Source: DASXAI01 sp963798445
Lineage (GTDB): Bacteria > Actinomycetota > Acidimicrobiia > Acidimicrobiales > Ilumatobacteraceae
Direction: 5' to 3'
Length of the DNA: 64,000 nt
Assembly (NCBI GenBank): GCA_963798445.1
Contig: CAWCTH010000002.1
Coordinates: 682,001 to 746,000 of the forward strand
Position 1 is the first letter of the stretch. Each line of letters opens with the position of its first letter. Of this stretch, positions 25,878-35,603 are shown in pieces. Position numbers and translations under genes: made by a program. The notes beneath the pieces were generated by a model, which saw only the letters and a list, made by a program, of their open reading frames with translations, did not search any database and was not told the origin of the DNA.

Positions 25878-27386
25878 GTGACGAAGCAACGGTGGCTGGC
25901 ACCAACGACGCTGCTCGTGTCGTTGGGATTGGTGGCGGCGGCATGTGGAGGTGACAACAAAGGCAGCACTGCGCCGACAGCGGCCGGGACGACGGCAGCG
26001 CCCACGACAGCGGCGGCCAGCTCGGCGCCGACGAGCGGTGGACCAACAACGACGACGGCGGCCGCCGCGCCGATCATCCCGGCAGCGGGGACGGGCAAGT
26101 ACGGCCAGGACCCGAACAACAAGAACCTGTATGTCGGCCCGTCGGGTTACACCATCGACGTGTCGAAGTGTCCGTCGGACTGGGACATCAACCAGGGCAT
26201 CACCAACAGCGAGATCGATATGTTCGCCAGCTACCCGACGTCAGGGCCACTGGCCGGGTACGCCCTGATCTACGACGGCGGGCGGGCCTACTACGACTAC
26301 GTGGCCCAGAACGGCGGCATCGACGGGCGCAAGATCGTGCTGGACGGCAAAGATGACCAGTACGCGCCGGCGGCCACGAGGACCAACGTCGACGAGGCGC
26401 TGGCGACCAATAAGTACGCCGTCCTCGACTCCGTGCTGGGCACGCCGAACAACCTCGGCATCTGGGACGAAACCAACCAGGAGTGCATGCCCCAGCTCCT
26501 GAACGCGACCGGCGCGCCGCAGTGGGGCGATGTCGAGAACCACCCCTGGACGACGGGCGCCCCAGCAATGAACTACTTCTCTGAGGCCGGTCTGTGGGCG
26601 GAGTGGTTGAAGCAGAAGTTCCCGAACGGCGTCAAGGTCGTGTCGATCACGTTCAACAACGACTTCGGGAAGGCCTATTTGAAAGGCTTCAAGCACTTCA
26701 TCGAGGGCTCCAACATCCAGCTGATCGCTGACTACCCACACGATCCCACGGCGCCGAACGTCGACAACCAGTACACGAGCGCGGCGGCCTCCGGGGCCGA
26801 CGTGCTGTTGATCCAGACCGCCGGTACCTTCTGCACGCAGGCCCTGGCCGACGTGGAGAAGGGCCCGTGGCATCCGACGGTAATCCTCTCGGCCACCTGC
26901 GGTTTCAAGAACCAGGTCTTCCAGCCCTTGATCGATCAAGGGCTGACCGGCAAAGACACCTACACGATCGTGTACTACAAGGACTCCTTGGACCCGGCCC
27001 TCGCCAAGGACCCGTTCATCTCGACCTACTTCGACGTGATGACGAAGGCGGGCCTCGACCCGAACAAGTCGACCTACTTCACCGGGTGGATCTACGCGTG
27101 GTACATGGTCGCCATCTTGAAAGAGGCGGCGAGCTACCGCGGCGGGCTCAACCGGGCCAACATCGCGCTGGCCTCTCACGCCATCCAGGTGCCCGCTCCC
27201 GCCCTGCTACCCGGCGTGACATCGAAGCTTGACGGCCTGAAGGACGCATATCTCGTCGAGTCTGGCCAGATGACCCAGTACAAGGTCAGCGACCCAAAGC
27301 AACTCGGCACGTTCGTGTCCGACGGGTCACTGATCAACCTCGAAGGCCAGCTGGGCACCTACAAGACCGTCACCGACGCCAGCTGA
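25878..27386 (+). CDS. ABC transporter substrate-binding lipoprotein (branched-chain amino acid type)
   Basis: A periplasmic-binding-protein-fold lipoprotein of 502 residues. The signal peptide runs to a lipobox LVAAAC with the lipidated Cys at residue 23, followed by a long Thr/Ala/Pro linker typical of actinobacterial lipoproteins. The mature part (GPLAGYALIYDGGRAYYDYVAQNGGIDGRKI) is the type I fold of LivJ-like proteins. The GTG at 25878 follows a GGGGGGAT site and gives a proper signal sequence. No permease or ATPase gene is adjacent in the window, so it is an orphan binding protein or works with a distant transporter. Confidence 0.88.
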   Translation: MTKQRWLAPTTLLVSLGLVAAACGGDNKGSTAPTAAGTTAAPTTAAASSAPTSGGPTTTTAAAAPIIPAAGTGKYGQDPNNKNLYVGPSGYTIDVSKCPSDWDINQGITNSEIDMFASYPTSGPLAGYALIYDGGRAYYDYVAQNGGIDGRKIVLDGKDDQYAPAATRTNVDEALATNKYAVLDSVLGTPNNLGIWDETNQECMPQLLNATGAPQWGDVENHPWTTGAPAMNYFSEAGLWAEWLKQKFPNGVKVVSITFNNDFGKAYLKGFKHFIEGSNIQLIADYPHDPTAPNVDNQYTSAAASGADVLLIQTAGTFCTQALADVEKGPWHPTVILSATCGFKNQVFQPLIDQGLTGKDTYTIVYYKDSLDPALAKDPFISTYFDVMTKAGLDPNKSTYFTGWIYAWYMVAILKEAASYRGGLNRANIALASHAIQVPAPALLPGVTSKLDGLKDAYLVESGQMTQYKVSDPKQLGTFVSDGSLINLEGQLGTYKTVTDAS

Positions 27387-27786
27387 CAGCCAGCCGGGGG
27401 CCCGCTTGGGATGAGTCGGGCGCGACGTCGTCCAAACGCCTCGTAACAGGCGGGTGAGGATCGCGCGCTCGACTCGAAACCCCGAGCAACGCTTCGCGTT
27501 TACCTAGCCGACCCGTTCGAAGACACGTGGCGCACCGTCGAGGATCTGCGCCCGCTTCGTCGAGTTGGCGGGGTGGACGGCCCGTCCATCTGGTGCCCTC
27601 GCGACGAGCACCCACCCACCTCGTATACGCCGCCTGTCTTCACCCGCGAACGAGCGACGACCCCGTCAACTCGTTCGGGCTCGCTCACTCCCCCACTCTG
27701 GCCGCGCCGGTGGTAACGGGCACGCCGACATCAGCCGGGGTGACGGAACCGCCGCTGGCCCGCAGGCGGGAAGGACGATGGTGGCG
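27387..27786. other. Intergenic, no gene seen
   Basis: About 400 bases between the convergent lipoprotein and acyl-CoA dehydrogenase genes. Both strands have short ORFs only; none shows family features or a ribosome site. Confidence 0.55.
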
Positions 27787-29001
27787 CTACCCGCGCGGCA
27801 CTGTGTTCCACGGCACGCCGCGGTCGACGCGGACGTCGCCGGGGAGGCCGAGCACGCGCTCGCCGAGGATGTTCCGCAGGACCTCGGACGTGCCACCCTC
27901 GATCGAGTTGGCGCGGCTGCGCAGGAAGGCACGTGTGACGGCATCGTCGCCTGCGGCCGGCCGTGAGTCGTCCTCGAGTTCGTAGCCGCCGTACAGGAGG
28001 CCCTGCGCGCCGAGCAGATCCATGCACACCTCGTACACGCGCTTGTTGTTCTCGGCCGAGGCGAGCTTCCCGATCGATCCCTCCGGCCCCGGCACACCCA
28101 TCTTCCGGTTGCTCGACGCTCGCAGGTTGTTGAGCCGGATCACCTCAGCCTCGATCCACACCTGCATCAGCCGATCGAGCACGGCGGGCGATCGCGCCGT
28201 CTCCGGCAGCGTCCGCCAGAGCTCCAGCGCCGAGGCGATTGGCCCCGAGCCGCGTGGCGGTGTCGAACCACCGATCGCCGTGCGCTCGTTCATGAGCGTC
28301 GTCAGGCTCACCCGCCAGCCCTCCCCCGGGTGCCCGAGGATCTCGTCGGCAGGCACTCTGACGTTTGTGAAGTAGACCTCGTTGAACTCGGCCCCACCCG
28401 TCATCTGCCGCAACGGGCGCACCTCGACGCCCGGCGCGTGCATGTCGACCACGAACGCCGTGATGCCGGCATGCTTGACCGCCGCCGGATCAGTTCGACA
28501 GATGATCAACCCCCACCGCGCACGATGGCCGAGCGAGGTCCACACCTTCTGCCCGTTCAGCACCCACTCGTCGCCGTCGAGCACCGCCATCGTCGCCAGC
28601 CCGGCGACATCGGACCCGGCGCCCGGCTCCGAGAACAGCTGGCACCAGATGTCCTCCGCGGTGAAGATACGGCGGAGGTACTTCTGCTTCTGCTCCGGCG
28701 TCCCCCACTCGACGATCGTCGGACCGCACATCCCGTAGCCCATCGGATTACGCGGAAACGGGTTCGTGGCACCGGCGGCGAAGACGCGATCGTTGATGAC
28801 CGGCTGGTACTTGGGCGAGACACCGCGGCCGCCCAGGCCCACCGGGAAGTGCACCCAGGCCAACCCCCGGTCGAACTGCTCACCGGCGAACCTCGTCTGA
28901 TCAGCGGCAGGGTCGGGGCACGCGTCGAGCAGCTCGTCGACAAGGCGGTTCACCTCGTCGAGCGCGGCGTCGCCGTGGATCGCGGAGTCGGTCGTCGACA
29001 T
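27787..29001 (-). CDS. Acyl-CoA dehydrogenase
   Basis: FAD-dependent acyl-CoA dehydrogenase of about 404 residues. LFSEPGAGSDVAGLAT and VLNGQKVWTSLGHRARWGLIICRTDP are the FAD/substrate signatures, and MTGGAEFNEVYFTNVRVPADEILG is the middle-domain hallmark. The C-terminal SIEGGTSEVLRNILGERVLGLP is the second family signature; no Glu base appears at the usual IYEGT position, where IEGGT is found. Start at the internal ATG (MSTTDSAIHGD); the frame is open 25 codons further. It probably acts in fatty acid, steroid or aromatic side-chain degradation. Confidence 0.88.
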   Translation of the reverse strand: MSTTDSAIHGDAALDEVNRLVDELLDACPDPAADQTRFAGEQFDRGLAWVHFPVGLGGRGVSPKYQPVINDRVFAAGATNPFPRNPMGYGMCGPTIVEWGTPEQKQKYLRRIFTAEDIWCQLFSEPGAGSDVAGLATMAVLDGDEWVLNGQKVWTSLGHRARWGLIICRTDPAAVKHAGITAFVVDMHAPGVEVRPLRQMTGGAEFNEVYFTNVRVPADEILGHPGEGWRVSLTTLMNERTAIGGSTPPRGSGPIASALELWRTLPETARSPAVLDRLMQVWIEAEVIRLNNLRASSNRKMGVPGPEGSIGKLASAENNKRVYEVCMDLLGAQGLLYGGYELEDDSRPAAGDDAVTRAFLRSRANSIEGGTSEVLRNILGERVLGLPGDVRVDRGVPWNTVPRG

Positions 29002-29273
29002 GCCCGCGACCATAGCCATGGCGACGCCCATCACCGAGGTCCGCCACGAGAGCGGGGCTCGACACGCCGTGACCATGGGCGCCTGGTAGAGCCCACTCTG
29101 TTGGTGATCGTGCAGGCGCCGAGCACGAAGGCATGTTGGCCGGAGCGGGTTGACCGAGTGCGCACGTGAAGGTCACCGGTGCGGTGTCGTCGCCGGCGGT
29201 GCAGCCGTCACGGTCGGCCAGCCAGCCGTACCTTCGGCGCTGGAACATGCCAATGGCGGACAATGATGGCGCG

Positions 29274-30664
29274 ATGGCGTTTCGCACGATCATCGAGCCG
29301 TTCAGAATCCATTCGGTCGAGCCGTTGTTGATGACGACGCCCGACGAACGGCGGCGCGCGATTCGCGAGGTCGGCTACAACCTGTTCGCGCTGCGTTCCG
29401 ACGCCGTTCTCGTCGATCTACTCACCGACTCCGGTACCGGTGCGATGTCTCGCGATCAGTGGGCGGGTATCCAGCGCGGCGACGAGAGTTATGCCGGTTC
29501 GCCGTCGTGGTTCCGGTTCCTCGAGAGCGTGCAGGATCTGTTTCCCTTCGAGCACGTGATCCCCACCCATCAGGGTCGAGCCGCGGAGAAGATCTTGTTC
29601 ACCGCAATCGGGGGACCGGGGCTTGCCGTGCCGAACAACACCCACTTCGACACCACGCGAGCGAATGTCGAATACACGGGTGCCGAGGCCGTCGATCTCG
29701 TCATCAGCGAAGGGCGCGACCCATCGTCGCTCCACCCGTTCAAGGGGAACATGGACCTCGACGCCCTGGACGCGTTCATCACTCACCGCGGCGCTGAGCA
29801 CGTGCCCGTGGTGTTCGTCACCATCACGAACAACTCCGGTGGCGGCCAACCGGTCTCGCTCGAGAACCTGCGGGGTGTACCGCGAATGCGACCGCCACGG
29901 CGTGCCGCTGTTCCTGGACGGTGCCGTTTCGCCGAGAACGCCTGGTTCATCCGGAACGCGAGGCCGGTCAGCACGACCGAGATGTGCGCGACATCGTGCG
30001 CGAGATGGCCTCGCTCGCCGACGGCATGACGATGAGCGCCAAGAAGGACGCATTCGCGAACATCGGCGGGTGGCTGGCCATGAACGACGGACACCTCGCC
30101 GATCAGTGCCGCACGTTGCTGATCCTCACCGAAGGGTTCCCGACCTACGGCGGTCTCGCCGGGCGCGATCTGGAGGCCATCGCCCAAGGACTACGGGAGA
30201 TCGTGCAACACGATTACCTGCGCTACCGGATCCGCTCCACCGCGTACCTCGGCGACGCGCTGCTCGCCGCCGGTGTGCCAGTCGTTCAGCCCATCGGTGG
30301 TCACGCGGTCTACCTCGACGCCCGAGCGTTGCTACCCCACATCCCCTCGCACCAGTACCCCGGCCAAGCGTTGGCCGTGGCGCTGTATGAGACCGGAGGC
30401 GTCCGCGGTTGCGAGATCGGCAGCGTCATGTTCGGCCTTCAGCCCGATGGCACCGAGGTACCCGCCGCGATGGAACTCGTGCGTCTGGCCATCCCGCGGC
30501 GCACCTACACACAGAGCCACATCGACTACGTGATCGAGGTCTGCGAGACGGTTGCCGAGAATGCCGGCCAGCTGGCCGGATACCGCATCGTGAACGAACC
30601 GCGTTCACTACGCCATTTCACCGCGAGGTTCGAGCCGCTCAACCGGCCGACACCGTCCGCATGA
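29274..30664 (+). pseudogene. Tryptophanase/tyrosine phenol-lyase family beta-eliminating lyase, frameshifted
   Basis: PLP-dependent lyase that would split tryptophan to indole (or tyrosine to phenol), pyruvate and ammonia. The N-terminal half (IIEPFRIHSVEPLL, DLLTDSGTGAMS, HVIPTHQGRAAEKI, NNTHFDTTRANVEYTGAEAVD, ITNNSGGGQPVSLENLRGV) is in one frame. YRECDRHGVPLFLDGA is in a second, RFAENAWFIRNAR back in the first, and the remainder from REMASLADGMTMSAKKD, with the PLP Lys, is in a third to the normal C-terminus (RSLRHFTARFEPL). Three indels lie within about 29873-30000. Every catalytic segment is present, so decay is recent or the indels are sequencing errors. An earlier ATG at 29247 is possible. 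Confidence 0.85.
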
Positions 30665-30821
30665 CCACCACCGGCCTTGCCGCGTGCGCAGCGCCCGGTG
30701 GGAGAAGTGCCGCCGCCACTTCGGGTATGACCAAAGGACGCACTTCCAGACCCAGGTGGCGTCGGTCGCGTGTGTGGGCGTATACGAGGGCGCTGGGTTG
30801 GCCCCCGAGAGCACGCCTGAG

Positions 30822-31703
30822 TCAAGCGGTGGGTGTCAACCCGACCAGCTGTTCCGTCCGCTGCCAGATGCGGCGTTGGAGTTCGGTGTCGCGCATCGCG
30901 GGGACGGGAGGGATCAACCTCATGCCCGGCGTGGTGGTGTAAAAGCGGCCGGTGACGCCGTCGAGGGCGGCGTCCGCAGCGAGTCTCACGACGAGGCGGG
31001 CGCCCTCGGCCGGTGTGTTGACGAACGGAGTACGCGCGGCGGCCTCCATGATCGGACGAAGCGGCCCGAAGTCGAGCAAGTTGGTCACCACCAGGCCGGG
31101 GCACATGCTGTTCGCCGTCACCCCGGTACCTTCCAGACGACGCGCCAGCTCGTTGGTGAACAACATGTCGAGCAGTTTGGTGCGCCCGTAGGCAGACGTG
31201 TTGTTCAACGCGCCGTAGCGGCCGAGATCCTCGAACCGCTCCGGGCTGAACGGTCCCGCCATCCGATGCGCCTCGGAGCCCACCACGACAATACGCGCCG
31301 GCGCCGCCGCCTTGACGCTGTCGAGCACGAGGTGCGTCAGCAAGAAAGGTCCGAGGTAGTTCGAGACCATCATGTGATCGAAACCGTCGGCGGTGAGCGA
31401 CGACTCCGTGTTGCTGACACCGGCGTTGTTGATGAGCACGTCGATGGCGTCGTAACGCTCGGTCAATTCGTGCCCGGCGCGGCGTACCGACGCCAAGTCT
31501 GCGAGATCGCATCGGACGATGTCCGCCGACGTCCCTGGAACCGCGTCGCGCAGCTCGGCGATGGTTGCATGGCCCTTTTCCTCGTTCCGACACACGATCG
31601 TCAAGCGTGCGCCCTGGCGGGCCAGGCCAAGTGCCGCCGCCTTACCGATCCCGGATGTGGCTCCCGTGATCACGACCCGAGCGTCGCGGACTGTTCCTCG
31701 CAT
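30822..31703 (-). CDS. Short-chain dehydrogenase/reductase (retinol dehydrogenase-like)
   Basis: SDR of 293 residues, complete: ITGATSGIGKAAALGLARQGA (residues 12-32) binds NAD(P), CRNEEKG follows strand 2, NNAGV lies near 91, and SAYGRTKLLDMLF carries the catalytic Tyr/Lys near 170. The length and C-terminal part (GRFYTTTPG) match the retinol-dehydrogenase/WW-oxidoreductase subgroup. Arg-Asn after strand 2 suggests NADPH. ATG start. Substrate unknown. Confidence 0.88.
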   Translation of the reverse strand: MRGTVRDARVVITGATSGIGKAAALGLARQGARLTIVCRNEEKGHATIAELRDAVPGTSADIVRCDLADLASVRRAGHELTERYDAIDVLINNAGVSNTESSLTADGFDHMMVSNYLGPFLLTHLVLDSVKAAAPARIVVVGSEAHRMAGPFSPERFEDLGRYGALNNTSAYGRTKLLDMLFTNELARRLEGTGVTANSMCPGLVVTNLLDFGPLRPIMEAAARTPFVNTPAEGARLVVRLAADAALDGVTGRFYTTTPGMRLIPPVPAMRDTELQRRIWQRTEQLVGLTPTA

Positions 31704-32135
31704 CGCGTTGGCCTCGCAGTCGTGGTTGTCGCCCGCAAAGTCTGCCGCGCGACCGTAGTTGCAGACACGACCTGAGCCATCCGGCGTCGCAGGAAAGGCC
31801 AGTGATCAGATGAGCACCACGATCGTGCGGAGCCTGGTCACCGCGACCAGGCCGGCGTGTCGACTCAGCGCGAGGACAGTCGGGATTGGGAGCCTGCGAC
31901 GGGTACCAGATGCCGTTCCACAACCGACGACAGGGCCCCCGCTCGAGGGGCTTGAGCAATTGGGCACCCGGTAAGTGCCGAAGTGTCGATGCCGCGCACG
32001 CCGTCACACCGGATGGTCGCCTGTCGGTAGCGAGCTCGTCGAAGGGACTTCGGTCCTGGCCGCGTCAGTCTTGTTCGGACGATAACGTTCATTGTGATCA
32101 CCTGTAGGCGAGGGCTGGATTCGGGGAGGTGCCGG
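31704..32135. other. Divergent intergenic region
   Basis: About 430 bases between the SDR and the oppositely transcribed alcohol dehydrogenase-like gene. It holds a weak tRNA-like stretch on the - strand (see rejected items) but no supported gene. A GGGGAGG ribosome site for the next gene is at about 32123-32129. Confidence 0.5.
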
Positions 32136-33053
32136 ATGAAGGCGATCGTGGTGACGGATCAGGCCGCGGGGACGGCTGGGATGACGTTGGTGGAGCGGCC
32201 CGTGCCACCGGCAGCGATAAATGACGTCGTGGTTCAGGTTCATGCGTCGGGCTTCGTCCCGACCGAGATGGAGTGGCCGTCGACCTGGACGGATCGCCTC
32301 GACCGCGACCGGACACCGTCGATTCCCGGCCATGAGCTGGCTGGAGTGGTCACCGCCCTCGGCTATGGCACGACGGGACTGTCGGTGGGGCAGCGGGTGT
32401 TCGGCCTCACTGACTGGCATCGCGACGGCACTCTCGCGGAGTATGTGGCCGTCGAGGCACGCAACCTTGCGCCGCTGCCGGGTGATGTCGACTTCACGGC
32501 GGGTGCGAGCCTGCCGATCTCGGGCCTGACCGCGTGGCAGGGACTGTTCGACCACGGCCGCCTTCAGGCGGGGCAGAGCGTCCTTGCGCACGGCGCGGCC
32601 GGCGCAGTCGGGTCGATGGTGATGCAACTCGCACGTGAGTTCGGTGCGTACGTCATCGGCACCGGACGCGCCGCCGACCGTCAGATGGCGCTCGACTTCG
32701 GCGCGCAGGAGTTCCTCGACCTCGACAACGACGCGCTGGAGGACGTCGGAGGAGTCGATCTGGTTTTCGATGTCATCGGCGGCGACATCCAGAAGCGGTC
32801 CGCGGGTCTGATTCGTGCGGGGGGAAGGCTGGTGTCCGTCGTCGGCCCAGTCGAGGCGCGCCCCGCCGATGGTCTGGCTGTCGATTTCGTTGTCGAGTCC
32901 GATCGTGCCCAACTGGGTGAGGTCGTGCGGCGGGTGCGTGACGGACGACTGCGGACGAATATCGGCAACGTGGCGACCCTCGACGATGCTGTTGCCGCCC
33001 TGAACCCCACCGAGCGACGCAGGGGAAAGACGATCATCCACGTTCGTCCGTAG
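32136..33053 (+). CDS. NADP-dependent MDR-family (quinone oxidoreductase-like) oxidoreductase
   Basis: Medium-chain dehydrogenase/reductase of 305 residues without the zinc ligands of true alcohol dehydrogenases. The opening MKAIVVTDQAAG, then PSIPGHELAGVVTALG, FGLTDWHRDGTLAEYVAV, the cofactor site VLAHGAAGAVGSMVMQLAR, VDLVFDVIGG and the C-terminal RRGKTIIHV are typical of the quinone-reductase/zeta-crystallin branch. ATG at 32136 with a GGGGAGG site; an upstream GTG-like start is unlikely. It probably reduces quinones or enones with NADPH. Confidence 0.88.
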   Translation: MKAIVVTDQAAGTAGMTLVERPVPPAAINDVVVQVHASGFVPTEMEWPSTWTDRLDRDRTPSIPGHELAGVVTALGYGTTGLSVGQRVFGLTDWHRDGTLAEYVAVEARNLAPLPGDVDFTAGASLPISGLTAWQGLFDHGRLQAGQSVLAHGAAGAVGSMVMQLAREFGAYVIGTGRAADRQMALDFGAQEFLDLDNDALEDVGGVDLVFDVIGGDIQKRSAGLIRAGGRLVSVVGPVEARPADGLAVDFVVESDRAQLGEVVRRVRDGRLRTNIGNVATLDDAVAALNPTERRRGKTIIHVRP

Positions 33054-33181
33054 GAGTCGGAGACACAGCGGATGGCCGCTGGCACGGCCGGGAACCTCCT
33101 AGTGGCGAGCAACCTCGTCGACCCGCGTCGAGCTGGAGCTCGGTCGGGAGCGCCTCGATCTTGCTCGTCGGTGCCTGCTCG

Positions 33182-33787
33182 TCAGGCCTTGGTCGAGTCG
33201 TCCGCCGTTGCCTCGGCCGCCGTGGCCTCGGCCTTGATCTCCTCGGCGGCAGCCTTGTCGATTGCCTTCTGCACGATGTGGTCGGCCTTGGCCAGCGCCT
33301 TCTGCAGCTCGACCGCAGCGGGGTCGGACACCAGCAGCACGAGCCCGGAGTGGCCCGGGTCGATGGCGTCGGTGAGCTCCTCGGCCAGCTCCTTGCGGTG
33401 GTGGCGCTTCTGGAGGCCCCCGATGCCCGCGCCGGCTGCGCCCAGCACTGCGGCGCTGCCGATGATCGACGGCGGGAACAGCACGCCGAGCACCACGCCC
33501 CCCACGACGCCCCATTTCAGGCCCCGCCGCGCGCTGCGGTCGGTGAGCTTCTGCACCTCGACGGTGCCGTCGTCGCCCTTCTTCAGGACCAGCACGCCCT
33601 CGATCTTCAAGCTGGCGGCGTCGGCCACCTGGTCGAGCTCCTCGTACGCCTCCCACGCCGCGTCGATGTCGGAGAAATCGGCAACGACAAGGGCGTAGGC
33701 GCCATCGGTGACGACCGCAGCAGCGACGTCGGTCGAGTCGGCGGCAGGTGCCTCCGCGCTGGTCGTGGGCTCGGTCTCGTCAGCCAT
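33182..33787 (-). CDS. DUF1269-type glycine-zipper membrane-associated protein
   Basis: A 201-residue DUF1269-family protein. An N-terminal cytosolic stretch is followed by YALVVADFSDIDAAWEAYEELDQ, and then a hydrophobic, glycine-rich segment (GVVGGVVLGVLFPPSIIGSAAVLGAAGAGIGGL) that can span a membrane or form glycine zippers. The C-terminal tail is rich in Ala, Lys and Glu. Such proteins are stress-associated and uncharacterised. The ATG at 33787 follows GAGGAGAAC. Confidence 0.82.
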   Translation of the reverse strand: MADETEPTTSAEAPAADSTDVAAAVVTDGAYALVVADFSDIDAAWEAYEELDQVADAASLKIEGVLVLKKGDDGTVEVQKLTDRSARRGLKWGVVGGVVLGVLFPPSIIGSAAVLGAAGAGIGGLQKRHHRKELAEELTDAIDPGHSGLVLLVSDPAAVELQKALAKADHIVQKAIDKAAAEEIKAEATAAEATADDSTKA

Positions 33788-34166
33788 GGCAGTTCTCCTC
33801 GCGGCACGGTGGCGCCTCGTTGCGGGCCATCCCGGCGGCAGCGTAGAGGAGTGGCGGCGACCGGCGCGTCGCCCCTCCACCGGCTCGACCCATCTGGGGT
33901 CGGGGTGGTGGCCACCCGCGCCCGGCGACCGCCAACCCTGTGCGATCGACAGCCGGGCCCTTGGGCTTCGTCACGAGCGAGGGGCTGCCGTCAACGCGGC
34001 GATAGGGGACACACAGCGGACTGAGGTTGTCTGCGACGCGGTGCGTCGGCCGTATTCGGTGGGATCTGGCTGCGATCCGCCCGGGAAACCGGCCCTGTGG
34101 ATGTTCCCGACTTGCGCGAGCCGCTGGGCCCTCGGTGCCCTCGTCCCGCTCGGTCATCATGGACCT
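33788..34166. other. Intergenic, no gene seen
   Basis: About 380 bases between a - strand and a + strand gene. The + strand frame is open but without homology before 34167. Confidence 0.5.
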
Positions 34167-35366
34167 GTGGGAACGCGACGCATCACGGTCGGCGAACGAC
34201 GCGCTCGGCTGGCGGGCCGCCATCGTCTGGTCCCCTCGACACGAACCGACGACGTCGCGGCGATCGCGGACACGGTCGTGGCGCTGCATTCCTCGGATCC
34301 GGTGTCGGTGTTCCTCTCGGCGCTGGCCCGGATGCGCCACCCGTCGATCGCGGCGGTGGAGGCCGCGCTCTACGAGGCCCGAAGCGTGATCCGGTTCCAC
34401 GCGATGCGGCGCACCCTGTGGGTCGCGACCCCGGCGGTGGCGCGGATGGCCCACGCATCATCGACGACGAAGCTCTTGGGGCCCGAGCACCGCAGGTTCG
34501 TGAAGCTGCTCGCCGACAACGGCATCTCCGACCACGGAGACGACTGGATCGCGTCGGCGAAGGAGCAGGTTCTGGCTGCGCTGCACCGGGCGGGTGAGGC
34601 GTCGACGCGTCAGCTCGGCGACGCTGTTCCCGCCTTGCGGCAACCGATCGAGCTGGCGCCGGGCAAGCCGTACGCCGCGACCCAACAGGCACACGTGCGC
34701 ATCATGTTGCACCTCGGTTTCGAGGGTGTCGTGGTGCGGGGCCGCCCGATGGGCTCCTGGATCAACAGCCAGTACCGCTGGGCCGCGATGGACGACTGGG
34801 TGCCCGGGGGCATCGTCGGCATGGATCCACGTGAGGCCTCCGCCCAGCTGGTCCGACGTTGGCTGCACGCGTTCGGCCCCGGGACGACCGCGGATGTGCA
34901 GTGGTGGACCGGCTGGACGGTCCGCGACACCCGGCGCGCTCTGGACGACGCGGGCGCGGTCGTGGTCGCGATGGAGACCGCCGACGGTGACATCGACGCG
35001 TGGCTCGCGCCCGACGACCTCGACGCGGTGCGTGGATCGTCGAAGTGGGTGGCGCTCTTACCCGGCCTCGATCCGACGACGATGGGCTGGAAGGACCGGC
35101 GCTGGTACCTCGACGCCAGGGTCGCGTCGCACGTCGTCGACCGCAACGGCAACGCCGGACCCACGATCTGGGTCGACGGCCGCGTCGTGGGCAGTTGGGT
35201 CCAACGGAAGGACGGCACCATCGCGCTCGGGTGGCTCACCGACGTGCCACCGGCTCGCCGTGCTCAGGTCGAGGCCACCGCACGCGTGCTGGAGCACGAG
35301 TTGGGCGACACCCGCTTCACGATGCGGTTCCCCGCCCCGATCCAAACCGAGCTGCTCTCGTCCTGA
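34167..35366 (+). CDS. Winged-helix DNA glycosylase-like protein (YcaQ/AlkZ family)
   Basis: A 399-residue protein of the HTH_42/AlkZ-YcaQ family of DNA glycosylases that act on interstrand crosslinks or bulky adducts. The N-terminal tandem winged helices cover VVALHSSDPVSVFLSALARMRHPS and RFHAMRRTLWVATPAVARMAHAS. The region AQLVRRWLHAFGPGTTADVQWWTGW is the family signature around the Q-x-Q/D-like catalytic segment, here VQWWTG. LLPGLDPTTMGWKDRRWYL and the C-terminal strands complete it. GTG start near the beginning of homology. Activity on crosslinks is inferred, as only some members are characterised. Confidence 0.85.
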   Translation: MGTRRITVGERRARLAGRHRLVPSTRTDDVAAIADTVVALHSSDPVSVFLSALARMRHPSIAAVEAALYEARSVIRFHAMRRTLWVATPAVARMAHASSTTKLLGPEHRRFVKLLADNGISDHGDDWIASAKEQVLAALHRAGEASTRQLGDAVPALRQPIELAPGKPYAATQQAHVRIMLHLGFEGVVVRGRPMGSWINSQYRWAAMDDWVPGGIVGMDPREASAQLVRRWLHAFGPGTTADVQWWTGWTVRDTRRALDDAGAVVVAMETADGDIDAWLAPDDLDAVRGSSKWVALLPGLDPTTMGWKDRRWYLDARVASHVVDRNGNAGPTIWVDGRVVGSWVQRKDGTIALGWLTDVPPARRAQVEATARVLEHELGDTRFTMRFPAPIQTELLSS

Positions 35367-35439
35367 CCGCTGTCGAACGCCCGGCCCACGGCCCGCCAGA
35401 GTGTCACGACGAGGAATGCTCACCTGATCCCGCCGGTTG

Positions 35440-35603
35440 CAGGAGCACGGTCGGCTCTGCCTCCGTACGGGTGGGTCTCCGACTGCATGTCCCGGACGAA
35501 GCGGTCAGCGTCGGTCTTGCGGGTGCACATCTTGGAGTGCGCCCGCCCGAGCGGGTCCCGGTAGCGGGCGCGGTACTTGTCGCTGCGCCTCGACGAAGCC
35601 CAT
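35440..35603 (-). pseudogene. N-terminal remnant of a tyrosine integrase
   Basis: Reading from the ATG at 35603 (MGFVE, then after a one-base deletion KYRARYRDPLGRAHSK and ADRFVRDMQ) this is the beginning of the integrase at 61.5-62.6 kb, broken after about 50 codons. The sequence to the right of it, up to the tRNA-Cys fragment at 35.75 kb, also matches the region between that integrase and tRNA-Cys. It is what remains of the int end of a second, decayed island. Confidence 0.85.

Noticed and set aside
31880..31965. tRNA-like stretch on the - strand (GTCGGTTGTGGAACGGCATC and downstream T-arm-like bases)
   Set aside because: No acceptor stem pairs and the T-loop is wrong; at best a decayed tRNA, not enough to call.
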